Source of the DNA: Schaalia canis
Lineage (GTDB): Bacteria > Actinomycetota > Actinomycetes > Actinomycetales > Actinomycetaceae
Assembly: GCF_003858455.1 (NCBI RefSeq)
Contig: NZ_RQZF01000002.1
Span: 310,001 to 374,000 of the forward strand
Length of the DNA stretch: 64,000 nt
Direction of reading: 5' to 3'
Shown here: piece by piece, positions 28,787 to 37,207 of the stretch
How the letters are laid out: the number at the start of each line of letters is the position of its first letter
How positions within the stretch are numbered: the first letter of the stretch is position 1
Program-made: the position numbers and the translations under genes
Notes under the pieces: generated by a model
Told to the model about the DNA's origin: nothing
The model's database searches: none
What the model saw: only the letters and a program-made list of their open reading frames with translations

Positions 28787-28862
28787 GGCTCCCTGATGTG
28801 CACTCACGCCCATTCCACCCCTATTCACCCCCTTTTTTCCCTTGAGCGCACACATGGGAGCC
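28787..28862. repeat. Dispersed palindromic element P7
   Basis: Left arm GGCTCCCTGATGTGCACTCA (28787-28806) and right arm TGAGCGCACACATGGGAGCC (28843-28862). An extra left arm GCTCCCAGGTGTGCGCCCA lies at 28719-28737. Confidence 0.75.
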
Positions 28863-28933
28863 GCACCCTCAGTGAGCCCTCTCAATCCCCTGACCACCAC
28901 CAACGACATCACCACCGCTCTCCCTCTTCCCAG

Positions 28934-29009
28934 AGTGCCCAGATGTGCGACCGGACCAGATCCTCCCCCGTCGAACCCCTCTTGGCGCCTGCGCACACAC
29001 GTGGGAGCC
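28934..29009. repeat. Dispersed palindromic element P8
   Basis: The left arm contains CCCAGATGTGCGACC; the right arm is TGCGCACACACGTGGGAGCC (28990-29009). Confidence 0.65.
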
Positions 29010-29056
29010 AAACGCACAAAAATCTCCCTCATGCTGGGGCAAGCTAGGCTTATTCC

Positions 29057-30811
29057 ATGACTCCGCGCCCACACTCTTCGCCCGCTGGTAATGTTCGCCG
29101 CCCTTCCCGTCCAAAACAACGTCACACCGGCAGCGACCAGGACCTCATCAATCAGGCGATCCGTATTGATTCTCGCCCCTACGGTTTCTACGGCGATCTT
29201 CTTGGCGACTGGGACTACGGAGATTTCATCCTCCACATTGACCGCATCCAAGCCGACCCCTACGCACCGCCTTCCGCGATGCGAGTCACCGCCTCCCCTT
29301 CGGCAATGGGGCTACCAGAGCACGCCCTGAGCACCGACCAACGCCTGGCCACAGCCGACTACCTGGTGCGTTCCTTCGCGGCAGCAATCACCCGCAACTG
29401 CCCGTCGCGCGCACTCCACATTGCCCGCACCGGCCAGGAAATCCTTGAACGTAGCGCCTGCACGGTGACTCCCGATCGGGTTGAGATCCGCTTCCAACTC
29501 CAACTTCCTGCGCGCGGGCGCACCATTATGGGGCGTGAAGCCGGACGCCTCCTTGACGTTGATCTACCGGATACCGTCATGGACACCCTCGACTTCATCT
29601 CCGAAGATGCCGCCGATCACCTTGCAGGTTTGAACGCCCATATCCATACTTACGAGGACTACCGGGCTCTTATGGAAGCCCTCCGTGAGAACCAGTGGGT
29701 CGCTTTCGTAGCAGATGGTGCCGTGCTGGCCCGTCGTTCGGGCGTATCGGAGCATCCCCTCACTGATGCTGTGCCTTTCGAGAGCCCCGAATCCCTGGCC
29801 GCTACAGTCACCTTGCCCCATGCAGGGACGGTGCGTGGCATGGCAATCCCACCGGGGGTGACTGTGATTGCTGGCGGCGGCTACCACGGTAAATCCACGC
29901 TGCTCAATGCCATCCAACGCGGCGTCTACGCCCACGTTCCAGGCGATGGACGCGAACTTGTGGCCACCACTGATGCAGCAATGAAGATTCGAGCCGCTGA
30001 CGGTCGCGCGGTCACCGCCGTTGACGTCTCGGCCTTCATCTCTCACTTGCCCGCAGGGGCGGACACCTCGCGCTTCAGCACAGAGAATGCCTCCGGGTCG
30101 ACCTCGCAGGCCGCATCCATCATGGAGGCCGTCGAAGCTGGCTCTCCCTTGCTCTTGCTTGATGAGGACACGTCGGCAACGAATCTTCTCATTCGCGACG
30201 CCAGGATGCGCGCGCTCATTGCGGCCGACAAGGAGCCGATCACTCCACTAGTTGACCGCATTCGTGCACTTTTTACAGAGTGCGGCGTGTCCACCATTAT
30301 CGTGATGGGCGGGTCAGGTGATTACCTCGACGTGGCTGACACAGTGCTGATGCTCGATGAATACCACTGCCTGGATGTCACCGAGCGTGCTCGATCCATT
30401 AGCGCCAACCTTCCCCGCGAGGTCACTGCTCTGTCTGGTTTCCCCTCCTCACTGGCGCGTGTGCCTGTGCGCTCACGCGGAGGCGGGGATAAGCCTAAAA
30501 CCAAGGCTTCCGGCCTGGATACGATCATCATTGATAAGACAACGGTTGACGTGTCAGACATTGAGCAAATTGTTGACACCGGCCAGACCGAAGCAATCGC
30601 GTGGATGCTGCGGGGCCTGCTGGAGGACTACGCTGACGCTCGCACTCCCCTGGCTGAACTCCTGGTGCGCTTGGAACGCACGGTGAACTCTGAAGGTTTG
30701 GACGCGGTGACCAAGTTCGGTGCCCGCCCCTATCCGGCGTTTCTTGTTCGGCCGCGTCCAGTGGACCTAGCGGCAGCACTGAACCGCTATCGAGCATTAA
30801 AGATCGCCTGA
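29057..30811 (+). CDS. ABC-class P-loop ATPase (PF09818 type)
   Basis: The 584-residue protein resembles the predicted ABC-class ATPase family. The N-terminal domain has IRIDSRPYGFYGDLLGDWDY. The central Walker A is GGGYHGKSTLLNAI, the S/A-rich signature-like segment is STENASGSTSQAASIMEA, and Walker B is LLLLDEDTSATNLLIRD. A C-terminal TSGL-type segment and helical tail follow. Function is unknown. There is no ribosome site before ATG 29057; TAGGCT lies six bases upstream, suggesting a leaderless mRNA. Confidence 0.88.
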   Translation: MTPRPHSSPAGNVRRPSRPKQRHTGSDQDLINQAIRIDSRPYGFYGDLLGDWDYGDFILHIDRIQADPYAPPSAMRVTASPSAMGLPEHALSTDQRLATADYLVRSFAAAITRNCPSRALHIARTGQEILERSACTVTPDRVEIRFQLQLPARGRTIMGREAGRLLDVDLPDTVMDTLDFISEDAADHLAGLNAHIHTYEDYRALMEALRENQWVAFVADGAVLARRSGVSEHPLTDAVPFESPESLAATVTLPHAGTVRGMAIPPGVTVIAGGGYHGKSTLLNAIQRGVYAHVPGDGRELVATTDAAMKIRAADGRAVTAVDVSAFISHLPAGADTSRFSTENASGSTSQAASIMEAVEAGSPLLLLDEDTSATNLLIRDARMRALIAADKEPITPLVDRIRALFTECGVSTIIVMGGSGDYLDVADTVLMLDEYHCLDVTERARSISANLPREVTALSGFPSSLARVPVRSRGGGDKPKTKASGLDTIIIDKTTVDVSDIEQIVDTGQTEAIAWMLRGLLEDYADARTPLAELLVRLERTVNSEGLDAVTKFGARPYPAFLVRPRPVDLAAALNRYRALKIA

Positions 30812-30839
30812 TCGCAAGGAGCACACATTTCCCCTGGGA

Positions 30840-30890
30840 GCCCAGCCTCATGCTGCGGCTCCCAGGTGTGCGCCCAGCATGAGGCTGGGC
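30840..30890. other. Hairpin enclosing an element arm
   Basis: GCCCAGCCTCATGCTG (30840-30855) pairs perfectly with 30875-30890. The 19-base loop consists almost exactly of the left arm of element P9. It may serve as the terminator of the ATPase gene. Confidence 0.65.
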
Positions 30891-30944
30891 GCCGGAATAG
30901 ATGCCATCACCGCCAGATTCTGCCTGGGCGCACAGCTCGGCGCC
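30857..30944. repeat. Dispersed palindromic element P9
   Basis: The left arm is GGCTCCCAGGTGTGCGCCCA (30857-30876). The diverged right arm TGGGCGCACAGCTCGGCGCC spans 30925-30944. It is longer than other copies (88 bp). Confidence 0.55.
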
Positions 30945-31074
30945 GAAGTGATTCCAAAGCGCTCACCCTCAGCGTTGGCCTTCCGTTCCCCTATCCCTGG
31001 GCCTACATATTTGGGGGAGGGATCAGGGCATCCCCCCATAGATTGATGCTGCCCTCCCCACTGATGATGGTGAT

Positions 31075-31797
31075 ATGAATACTTCAGCCAACATTGTCAG
31101 TCTGCGAGACCTCACCAAGATCTACGGCGAAGGTGACACCCGAGTGGTTGCCCTTGACTCCGTCAACGTCGACTTTGGACGAGGCCAATTCACCGCCATC
31201 ATGGGCCCCTCTGGTTCAGGCAAGTCCACCATGCTTCACATGCTCGCAGGACTCGACCACCCCACCTCTGGCACCGTCAGCATCGAGAATCAGGTCATTA
31301 CTTCCCTCAAGGATGATGCTCTCACCGCCGTGCGCCGCGACCGCATCGGCTTCGTGTTCCAGAGCTTTAACCTGGTCCCCACCCTCAACGCCCACGACAA
31401 CATCACCTTGCCCCTGCGTTTGGCCGGCCAAAAGGTTGATGAGGAATGGTTCAACGGGATTGTCTCCATCCTGGGCTTGAGTGAGCGCCTCACCCACCGC
31501 CCCTCCGAACTGTCAGGCGGCCAACAACAGCGCGTCGCCGTCGCCCGTGCCCTCGTCTCCAAGCCTGCGGTGATCGTCGCTGATGAGCCCACCGGTAACC
31601 TCGACTCACATTCCTCCCGCGAGGTCCTCAGCCTGCTGCGCCAGTCTGTCGATGAGCTCGGCCAAAGCGTCATTATGGTCACCCACGACGGTGCTTCAGC
31701 CGCAATCGCTGACCGAGTGCTCGTGGTGCGTGACGGCCAGATCGTTGCCGACCTCAACGCTCCCTCCGAGATGTCCATTGCGGAGGCCCTCCGATGA
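31075..31797 (+). CDS. ABC transporter ATP-binding protein (MacB/LolD type)
   Basis: The 240-residue ATPase has Walker A GPSGSGKST, Q-loop FVFQSFNLVPTLNAHDN, signature LSGGQQQRVAVARAL, Walker B VIVADEPTGNLD and the switch His in VMVTHD. These place it in the MacB/LolD/FtsE-like group, which couples to FtsX-like permeases rather than importers. Its stop overlaps the permease start (ATGA). It probably drives peptide or lipid export, or signals envelope stress. Confidence 0.94.
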   Translation: MNTSANIVSLRDLTKIYGEGDTRVVALDSVNVDFGRGQFTAIMGPSGSGKSTMLHMLAGLDHPTSGTVSIENQVITSLKDDALTAVRRDRIGFVFQSFNLVPTLNAHDNITLPLRLAGQKVDEEWFNGIVSILGLSERLTHRPSELSGGQQQRVAVARALVSKPAVIVADEPTGNLDSHSSREVLSLLRQSVDELGQSVIMVTHDGASAAIADRVLVVRDGQIVADLNAPSEMSIAEALR

Positions 31798-34307
31798 GCG
31801 TCACCCGTGATTTGATTGCGGCGAATGTGCGTAGCCATGCCCGCCGCTACGTCGCCACCGGCGTTGCCGTGGCGATCTCCATGGCCTTCGTCCTGGCCTC
31901 TCTCACCTTGACCACGGCACTCACCACCGTTCTTAGCCGTTCAATCACCGCCCAGTATCAGGGGGCGGCAGCCCTTGTCAGCGTGGATCCTAGGATCGAA
32001 ACTGATGAACCCATCGATCTGGTTGACCTGCGCCCCACGATCGAGAAAACCACCGGCGTGACGGCCATCGCGCCGATGACCTTCTCCGTCTTGGAGTTCC
32101 ACAAGGACTCCCAGCGCTCCACCCGCCAGATGTCACCGATCCTGCCCGAACCCTTCTTCCAGCCCAGCCTGGTTGAAGGCAAGATGCCGACCTCCAATAG
32201 TGAGGTCGCGATCGATACTCAGCTTGCGCAGACTCTCAAGGTCACGGTTGGAGACACCATCGATGTCCGAGCAGCGTACTCATCTGAGCGTTACCAGCAG
32301 GTGACTGTCACCGGCACGGTGGCCAGCGCCCTATCTTTCCTACCGACTTCGTACGCTACCGAGGGCGCGATCAGTGAGATCGCCGGTGAATTGCGCCCAT
32401 TGAGCTACCTTGTTGCCGTGGATGCACAGCAGGGCACCCCCAGCCTCGAACAGCAAAACGCCCTCGTCGACGCCCTACGTGAGGCTCTCCCTACACACCC
32501 CGCCCTGGAGATAGAAAGCGGCGATGCTGCCCGCCAGGCCGCCTTGGATTCAGCCAAGCTCGATGCGACCACCACGCAGGCAATCATTATGGTCTTCCCA
32601 GTGATTGCTGTGGCTGTTTCGCTCATCGTGGTCTCCACGACCTTCCAGGTTGTCCTCCACCAGCGCAAACGCGAGCTTGCCCTCCTGCGCACCCTGGGCG
32701 CCCGCTCCTCGCAAGTGCGCCGCATTATCATCGCTGAGACCCTGGTGGTGGGCCTGCTCGCCTCCGTTGTGGCTGTTCTTGCCGGTGCTACGCTATCGGC
32801 AATCGGCCTGTGGGCGTCTGGCTTGGCCATCTCCTTCGTGGACGCGGTGACAATGATTTCACCCCTCAACGTGCTCGTGACCTTAGCTTTAGGCACCGCT
32901 TTGACCCTGCTGGTGGGCGTGCGCCCTGCCCTCGGCGTGGCACGCATTTCGCCAATGGCTGCCCTCTCCCCCATTGACGAGGCCGCCGCCGTTTCCTCGC
33001 GCGCCTCGTGGGTGAAGTTCATTGTCGGTGGCCTACTCACTGTCGGGGCGCTAGCCGCCATGTATGTCGGTGCACAGAACGAGTCGGAGAGCCTGCGTTT
33101 TTCGGTTCTTCTGGCGGCCTCTGTAGTGGCTCTGGTTGGATTCTTGGTGTTTATCAGCCCACTCATGCCGACCTTCACCCGCTCCTTTGGCCTGTTCGGC
33201 CGCTCGATTGTGAGCGTCATGGCCCGCGAAAACACCACACGCAACCCGGGCCGCACCTCAGCAACCGGCGTGGCAATTGTCATTGGCGTGACCCTGGTGT
33301 CAACGATGCTGGTAGGTGCGGCGTCGCTACGCGCCACCCTGGATGGCGAGGTCGACGCGCAGCGTCCCTTGGACCTGACCGCTCAGATGCGCGAGGGGGA
33401 GCTCCCCTCGGACGTGCGTTCAGCAGTGCCCGGGATTTCGGGTGTGGAGGCCGTCGTTGAGGGCCGCTTTGCTGAAGGCATACTTACCAAAACTGGCGCG
33501 AGCGAGGCAGAGAAGGCGCAAGAGGTGCGCCTGAGCATTGTTGGCCAGCCGGATCTGAACATTGTGTCGCACTCTCCAATTGCACTGCTGAGCGATGATG
33601 AAGTGCTGCTCCCGGACAGTTTCGGGGTCGATGACGGGCACTCCATGACCGTGTGTGTGGGTGAGGATCTGTCAGCCTGCCGCGAGTTCACCGCGACGCT
33701 GTCTGAGACCACCCCATACGCGGCAATGATCAGTGAAAAGGCGCTGCTGGAGCTGGCCCCCAATGCGGAAGTCAACAGGGTACATGTCAAACTCGCTGAG
33801 GGTGCGGACGCCACGCAGGTGCAAAGCGACCTGGCGACGCTTGATGAGACGCTCATAGTGGAGGGCGCAGCCCTGGAACGCCAGATGTACACGCGCATGA
33901 TCAACATTGCGTTGGGTATGGTCGTGGCGCTGTTGGGCGTGTCTGTGCTGGTGTCTTTGGTGGGTGTCACCAATACCTTGTCCCTGTCGGTGCGCGAGCG
34001 CACCCGTGAAAACGGGCTACTTCGAGCGCTTGGTTTGAGCCGCAAGCAAATGCGCCGCATGTTGGCGTGGGGGGCAGTATTTATTGCCCTAACAGCGACG
34101 GTTATCGGCCTTGCTCTTGGCGTGTTCTTCGGGTGGATTGGCATGCTCGCCCTGCCGGTTCAGGTTGAGACCCTGGTGATCGAAGTGCCGTGGCTGCAGC
34201 TTGCTGGCGTGGTTCTCGTATCGCTGATGTCGGCTGTGGTGGCCGCATGGCTGCCGGGGCGTCGAGCTGCGAAGACTTCTCCGGTGGTGGCCCTGGCTGA
34301 CCAGTAG
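31794..34307 (+). CDS. FtsX-like ABC transporter permease
   Basis: The 837-residue protein has an N-terminal helix and a large extracellular domain (about 45-250). Three helices form the first FtsX module, including RKRELALLRTLGARSSQVRRII. A central membrane segment, a second extracellular domain (about 490-690) and a second FtsX module with RENGLLRALGLSRKQMRRMLAW follow. This two-module layout is typical of actinobacterial macrolide-exporter-like permeases. It is translationally coupled to the ATPase. Substrate is unknown. Confidence 0.93.
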   Translation: MSVTRDLIAANVRSHARRYVATGVAVAISMAFVLASLTLTTALTTVLSRSITAQYQGAAALVSVDPRIETDEPIDLVDLRPTIEKTTGVTAIAPMTFSVLEFHKDSQRSTRQMSPILPEPFFQPSLVEGKMPTSNSEVAIDTQLAQTLKVTVGDTIDVRAAYSSERYQQVTVTGTVASALSFLPTSYATEGAISEIAGELRPLSYLVAVDAQQGTPSLEQQNALVDALREALPTHPALEIESGDAARQAALDSAKLDATTTQAIIMVFPVIAVAVSLIVVSTTFQVVLHQRKRELALLRTLGARSSQVRRIIIAETLVVGLLASVVAVLAGATLSAIGLWASGLAISFVDAVTMISPLNVLVTLALGTALTLLVGVRPALGVARISPMAALSPIDEAAAVSSRASWVKFIVGGLLTVGALAAMYVGAQNESESLRFSVLLAASVVALVGFLVFISPLMPTFTRSFGLFGRSIVSVMARENTTRNPGRTSATGVAIVIGVTLVSTMLVGAASLRATLDGEVDAQRPLDLTAQMREGELPSDVRSAVPGISGVEAVVEGRFAEGILTKTGASEAEKAQEVRLSIVGQPDLNIVSHSPIALLSDDEVLLPDSFGVDDGHSMTVCVGEDLSACREFTATLSETTPYAAMISEKALLELAPNAEVNRVHVKLAEGADATQVQSDLATLDETLIVEGAALERQMYTRMINIALGMVVALLGVSVLVSLVGVTNTLSLSVRERTRENGLLRALGLSRKQMRRMLAWGAVFIALTATVIGLALGVFFGWIGMLALPVQVETLVIEVPWLQLAGVVLVSLMSAVVAAWLPGRRAAKTSPVVALADQ

Positions 34308-34331
34308 GTTTCTTCAACGGGTTTCGTCTTC

Positions 34332-34406
34332 GGCTCCCGCGTGTGCCTCCAGGCCAATCTGCGCCTCGTGCGCTCCTTCAATGGCTTGATTGCACACGCG
34401 GGAGCC
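34332..34406. repeat. Dispersed palindromic element P10
   Basis: Arms GGCTCCCGCGTGTGCCTCCA (34332-34351) and TGATTGCACACGCGGGAGCC (34387-34406) have 15 outer bases perfectly complementary. The right arm ends one base before the TAGACT -10 hexamer of the next gene. Confidence 0.8.
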
Positions 34407-34412
34407 TAGACT
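34407..34412 (+). promoter_or_regulatory. -10 hexamer of a leaderless promoter
   Basis: TAGACT lies six bases before the ATG of the oligopeptidase gene, and no Shine-Dalgarno is present. The -35 side would fall within element P10. Confidence 0.55.
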
Positions 34413-34418
34413 TTCCCC

Positions 34419-36710
34419 ATGACTATTGACCCCACTGTTTCCTCCCCTGATTCAGCTCCCCTCAGCAACCCACCAATCGCCGAGCGCCGCCTGGGTACTC
34501 GCGTACGTGACATTCACGGCGAGCATTTTGATGACCCGTGGGATTGGCTGCGTGAGAAGGACAATCCTGAGGTGATTGCCCACCTTGAGGCGGAGAACGC
34601 CTGGACCGACCAGGTGTGCGCCCCCACCATGAACCTCCAGCGCTCACTGGTTTCCGAGTTCAAGGCCTACACCACCGAGACTGACGTGTCTGTTCCCCTG
34701 CGTGAAGGTGACTACTGGTACTACCGGCGCACCCAGGAAGGCAAATCCTACGCCACGCACCATCGCCTTCACGTCTCGCACTGCGGCGCTGGCGCCGATA
34801 GTGGCGTTGACCTGCCTCCGTCCCTGGCCCCGGGCACCCCTCACCCTGGCGAGGAGCTTCTCGTCGATGAGAACGCCTACGCTGAGGGTCAGGAGTTCTT
34901 CCGGCTCGCCACCCTCACCCCCAGCCCTGATGGCGAGCTGATCGCCTGGGCGCGTGACTTTTCTGGCGACGAACGCTGGACCTGGGTCATCCAAACGCCC
35001 GACGGCAAGATCGTTGATGAGGCGGTGACGAACACGGGTTACGGCCTGGCCTGGTCGGCTGACTCCTCAGCCTTTATCTACACCCGTCTAGATGACGCGT
35101 GGCGTCAGTGTGAATTGTGGGTTCACCGCGTGGGAAGCGATCCCGGTGAGGACCGCCTGCTGCTGTCTGAGCCCGATGAGGCTTTCGACTTGTGGTTTGC
35201 ACCCTCGCGTGACCCGCAGTGGGTGGCAATCCACTCGACCTCCCCGACAACTGGCGAGGCCTGGCTATGGTCAACGCACGCGCCCCTGACTGCCCCTGTG
35301 CCGGTGACCGGCCGCGAGCAGGGCGTGCTCCTGAGCTGCGAACCCGCTGGCGATCACCTGTTGATCGTTCACTCGCGCTCCAGCCGCGAGGGCGCGGTGG
35401 CGGCCGCACCGATCCCCGCCAGCCTCGCCACTTCCATGACTCTGGCCAGCGAGGGCGGCGCGCCATCCTCCTCCACCACCAGCATCGTTCCCACCCCGAT
35501 CGCGCCACCCTCCACCTGGGTGAGCGTGCGGGAGCCTCGTGAGGGGGAACGTATTGCCGAGGTTGAGGCCTTCGCCTCGTTCATGCTCGTCACCATGCGT
35601 TCCGGGTCGCTCACCCAGGTTGCCTGTCATCAGCGTGCGACCTCGGCGAGTAGCGAAGCCCTGCCCGCTGCGGCATTGGAGGGCCTGTGGGATGAGGGGC
35701 GTTTTGTCGAGGTTGAATCGCCTGTACGCACCCTCATTACCGGTGGCGGTGGCCGCTTTGAGGACACGTCTTTCACCATTGAGCACCAGAGCGTCACTGT
35801 GCCGCCAACGGCAGAGCGCGTTGAGGTCGGCTCGTTTGAGCGCACAGTGTTGAAGCGCCTGGAGGTTCCCGGCTGGGAGTCGAGTGAGTTTATTGAGGAA
35901 CGCGTGTGGGTGCCCTCCCGGGATGGGCAGGTGCAGATTCCTGTGACGCTGGTGCGTCATCGCGACTGCCGCCCCGATGGGACACACGCGGGGTGGATTC
36001 ACGGCTATGGCTCCTACGAGATCAGCTTTGACGCCGAGTTCGACATTTTGCGCCTGCCCGCACTGCGTCGAGGCATGATTCACGCGATCGCTCACATTCG
36101 GGGTGGCGGCGAGATGGGCCGCGCCTGGTACGAGGACGGCAAGGAGCTGGTGAAGGTGAACACCTTCACGGACTTCATTGATGTTGCCCAGTGGTTGCAC
36201 TCGTCAGGATGGGTGGCCACGGATCGTTTGATTGCTGAGGGCCGCTCGGCCGGTGGGCTACTGATGGGTGCGGTAACGAATATGGCTCCACACGTCTTCC
36301 GCGCGGTGTTGGCGGGTGTGCCTTTCGTGGATGCATTGACGACGATCTTGGACGCGTCGCTGCCCTTGACTGTGGGTGAATGGGAGGAGTGGGGAAACCC
36401 GATTGAGTCCGCGCAGGTGTATGCGCTGATGCGCTCCTACACCCCTTACGAGAATGTTGAGCAGGGCGTGGTACATCCGGCGATTATGGCGACAACTTCC
36501 CTCAATGACACCCGTGTGTACTATGTGGAGCCTGCTAAGTGGGTGCAGCGCCTGCGTGAGGTGACCGGCTCGGATCAGAGCGAGCGCCCGATTGTGCTGC
36601 GTACGGAGATGGTGGCCGGACATGGTGGTCGTTCTGGCCGCTACGGCCGTTGGGAGACGCGAGCTGAGGAGTTTGCCTTTGTCATGTCCCAGGTGGGTGT
36701 GAGCGAGTAG
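34419..36710 (+). CDS. ptrB: Oligopeptidase B (S9A serine peptidase)
   Basis: The 763-residue enzyme cleaves peptides after basic residues. The N-terminal region has RVRDIHGEHFDDPWDWLREKD, followed by a seven-bladed propeller. The C-terminal hydrolase domain has the catalytic Ser in GRSAGG (about residue 610), Asp in LNDTRVYYVEP (about 697) and His in VAGHGGRSGRYG (about 733). A low-complexity Ser/Thr/Pro/Ala insert of about 40 residues lies within the propeller near residues 325-370. No signal peptide is present, so it is cytoplasmic. The start appears leaderless. Confidence 0.94.
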   Translation: MTIDPTVSSPDSAPLSNPPIAERRLGTRVRDIHGEHFDDPWDWLREKDNPEVIAHLEAENAWTDQVCAPTMNLQRSLVSEFKAYTTETDVSVPLREGDYWYYRRTQEGKSYATHHRLHVSHCGAGADSGVDLPPSLAPGTPHPGEELLVDENAYAEGQEFFRLATLTPSPDGELIAWARDFSGDERWTWVIQTPDGKIVDEAVTNTGYGLAWSADSSAFIYTRLDDAWRQCELWVHRVGSDPGEDRLLLSEPDEAFDLWFAPSRDPQWVAIHSTSPTTGEAWLWSTHAPLTAPVPVTGREQGVLLSCEPAGDHLLIVHSRSSREGAVAAAPIPASLATSMTLASEGGAPSSSTTSIVPTPIAPPSTWVSVREPREGERIAEVEAFASFMLVTMRSGSLTQVACHQRATSASSEALPAAALEGLWDEGRFVEVESPVRTLITGGGGRFEDTSFTIEHQSVTVPPTAERVEVGSFERTVLKRLEVPGWESSEFIEERVWVPSRDGQVQIPVTLVRHRDCRPDGTHAGWIHGYGSYEISFDAEFDILRLPALRRGMIHAIAHIRGGGEMGRAWYEDGKELVKVNTFTDFIDVAQWLHSSGWVATDRLIAEGRSAGGLLMGAVTNMAPHVFRAVLAGVPFVDALTTILDASLPLTVGEWEEWGNPIESAQVYALMRSYTPYENVEQGVVHPAIMATTSLNDTRVYYVEPAKWVQRLREVTGSDQSERPIVLRTEMVAGHGGRSGRYGRWETRAEEFAFVMSQVGVSE

Positions 36711-36836
36711 AGGCTGCGAGCTACGGCGCACCCGTTTTTGCTACTCGTTCTGGCGTGGCTTGTGGCGCTCCTACTGTCTTGCCACGTGTGCACTGCCCGG
36801 CTTATCGGCCTTATCACGGATTGCCTGAGCGTTGAC

Positions 36837-36911
36837 GCGCGCCCGCATGTGCGCCCACGGCATCTGAGAGGCATTTTGTCTCTGAGAGTCTTTGAGCGCA
36901 CACGTGGGAGC
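36837..36911. repeat. Dispersed palindromic element P11
   Basis: Left arm GCGCCCGCATGTGCGCCCA (36839-36857) and right arm TGAGCGCACACGTGGGAGC (36893-36911). Confidence 0.75.
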
Positions 36912-37072
36912 TAAGGGACGGAGCAACGGGAGGGACCGAGAACCTCTTGAGGCAGGCGCATTAAAGCAGGCTTGGCGAGGCAGACACGGTGAGGCAGGCT
37001 TGGCAAGGCAGAAGTGCTGAGGCAACTATGCCGGTGCACGTGGGCTGACACAGGTGGGCGCGGTCTGGACAT

Positions 37073-37115
37073 AAAGGTGGTGGGCGTGAAACCGAGTTTC
37101 ACGCCCACCACCTTT
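37073..37115. terminator. Terminator of the wall-anchored SGNH gene
   Basis: A perfect 20-bp stem (37073-37092 with 37096-37115) carries A-rich and T-rich ends, so it can act in both directions. Confidence 0.85.
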
Positions 37116-37207
37116 GCTCACAGCAGCGCCACCCAGAAACTATTGCTGTTCAGACAATGCTGAGGCAAAGACAGTTTCCGGTGTCGCACGCCCGGGTTGG
37201 TGGTGCT

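Larger units (their letters stand above)
28408..29056. other. Repeat-rich intergenic region
   Basis: About 650 bases hold, in order, a 19-bp tandem repeat, a terminator, a solitary element arm (28719-28737) and elements P7 and P8. No gene is supported. Confidence 0.7.
36711..37207. other. Convergent intergenic region
   Basis: The region holds element P11 and the terminator at 37073-37115. The rest is GC-rich with several short GGCAGG/CTTGGC repeats around 36950-37020. No gene is supported. Confidence 0.5.

Noticed and set aside
32405-33337. A long antisense frame inside the FtsX-like permease gene
   Set aside because: Shadow frame rich in Ala, Arg and Thr, with no domain or ribosome site.
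35271-36200. A long antisense frame inside the oligopeptidase gene
   Set aside because: Shadow of a clear peptidase gene with all catalytic residues.
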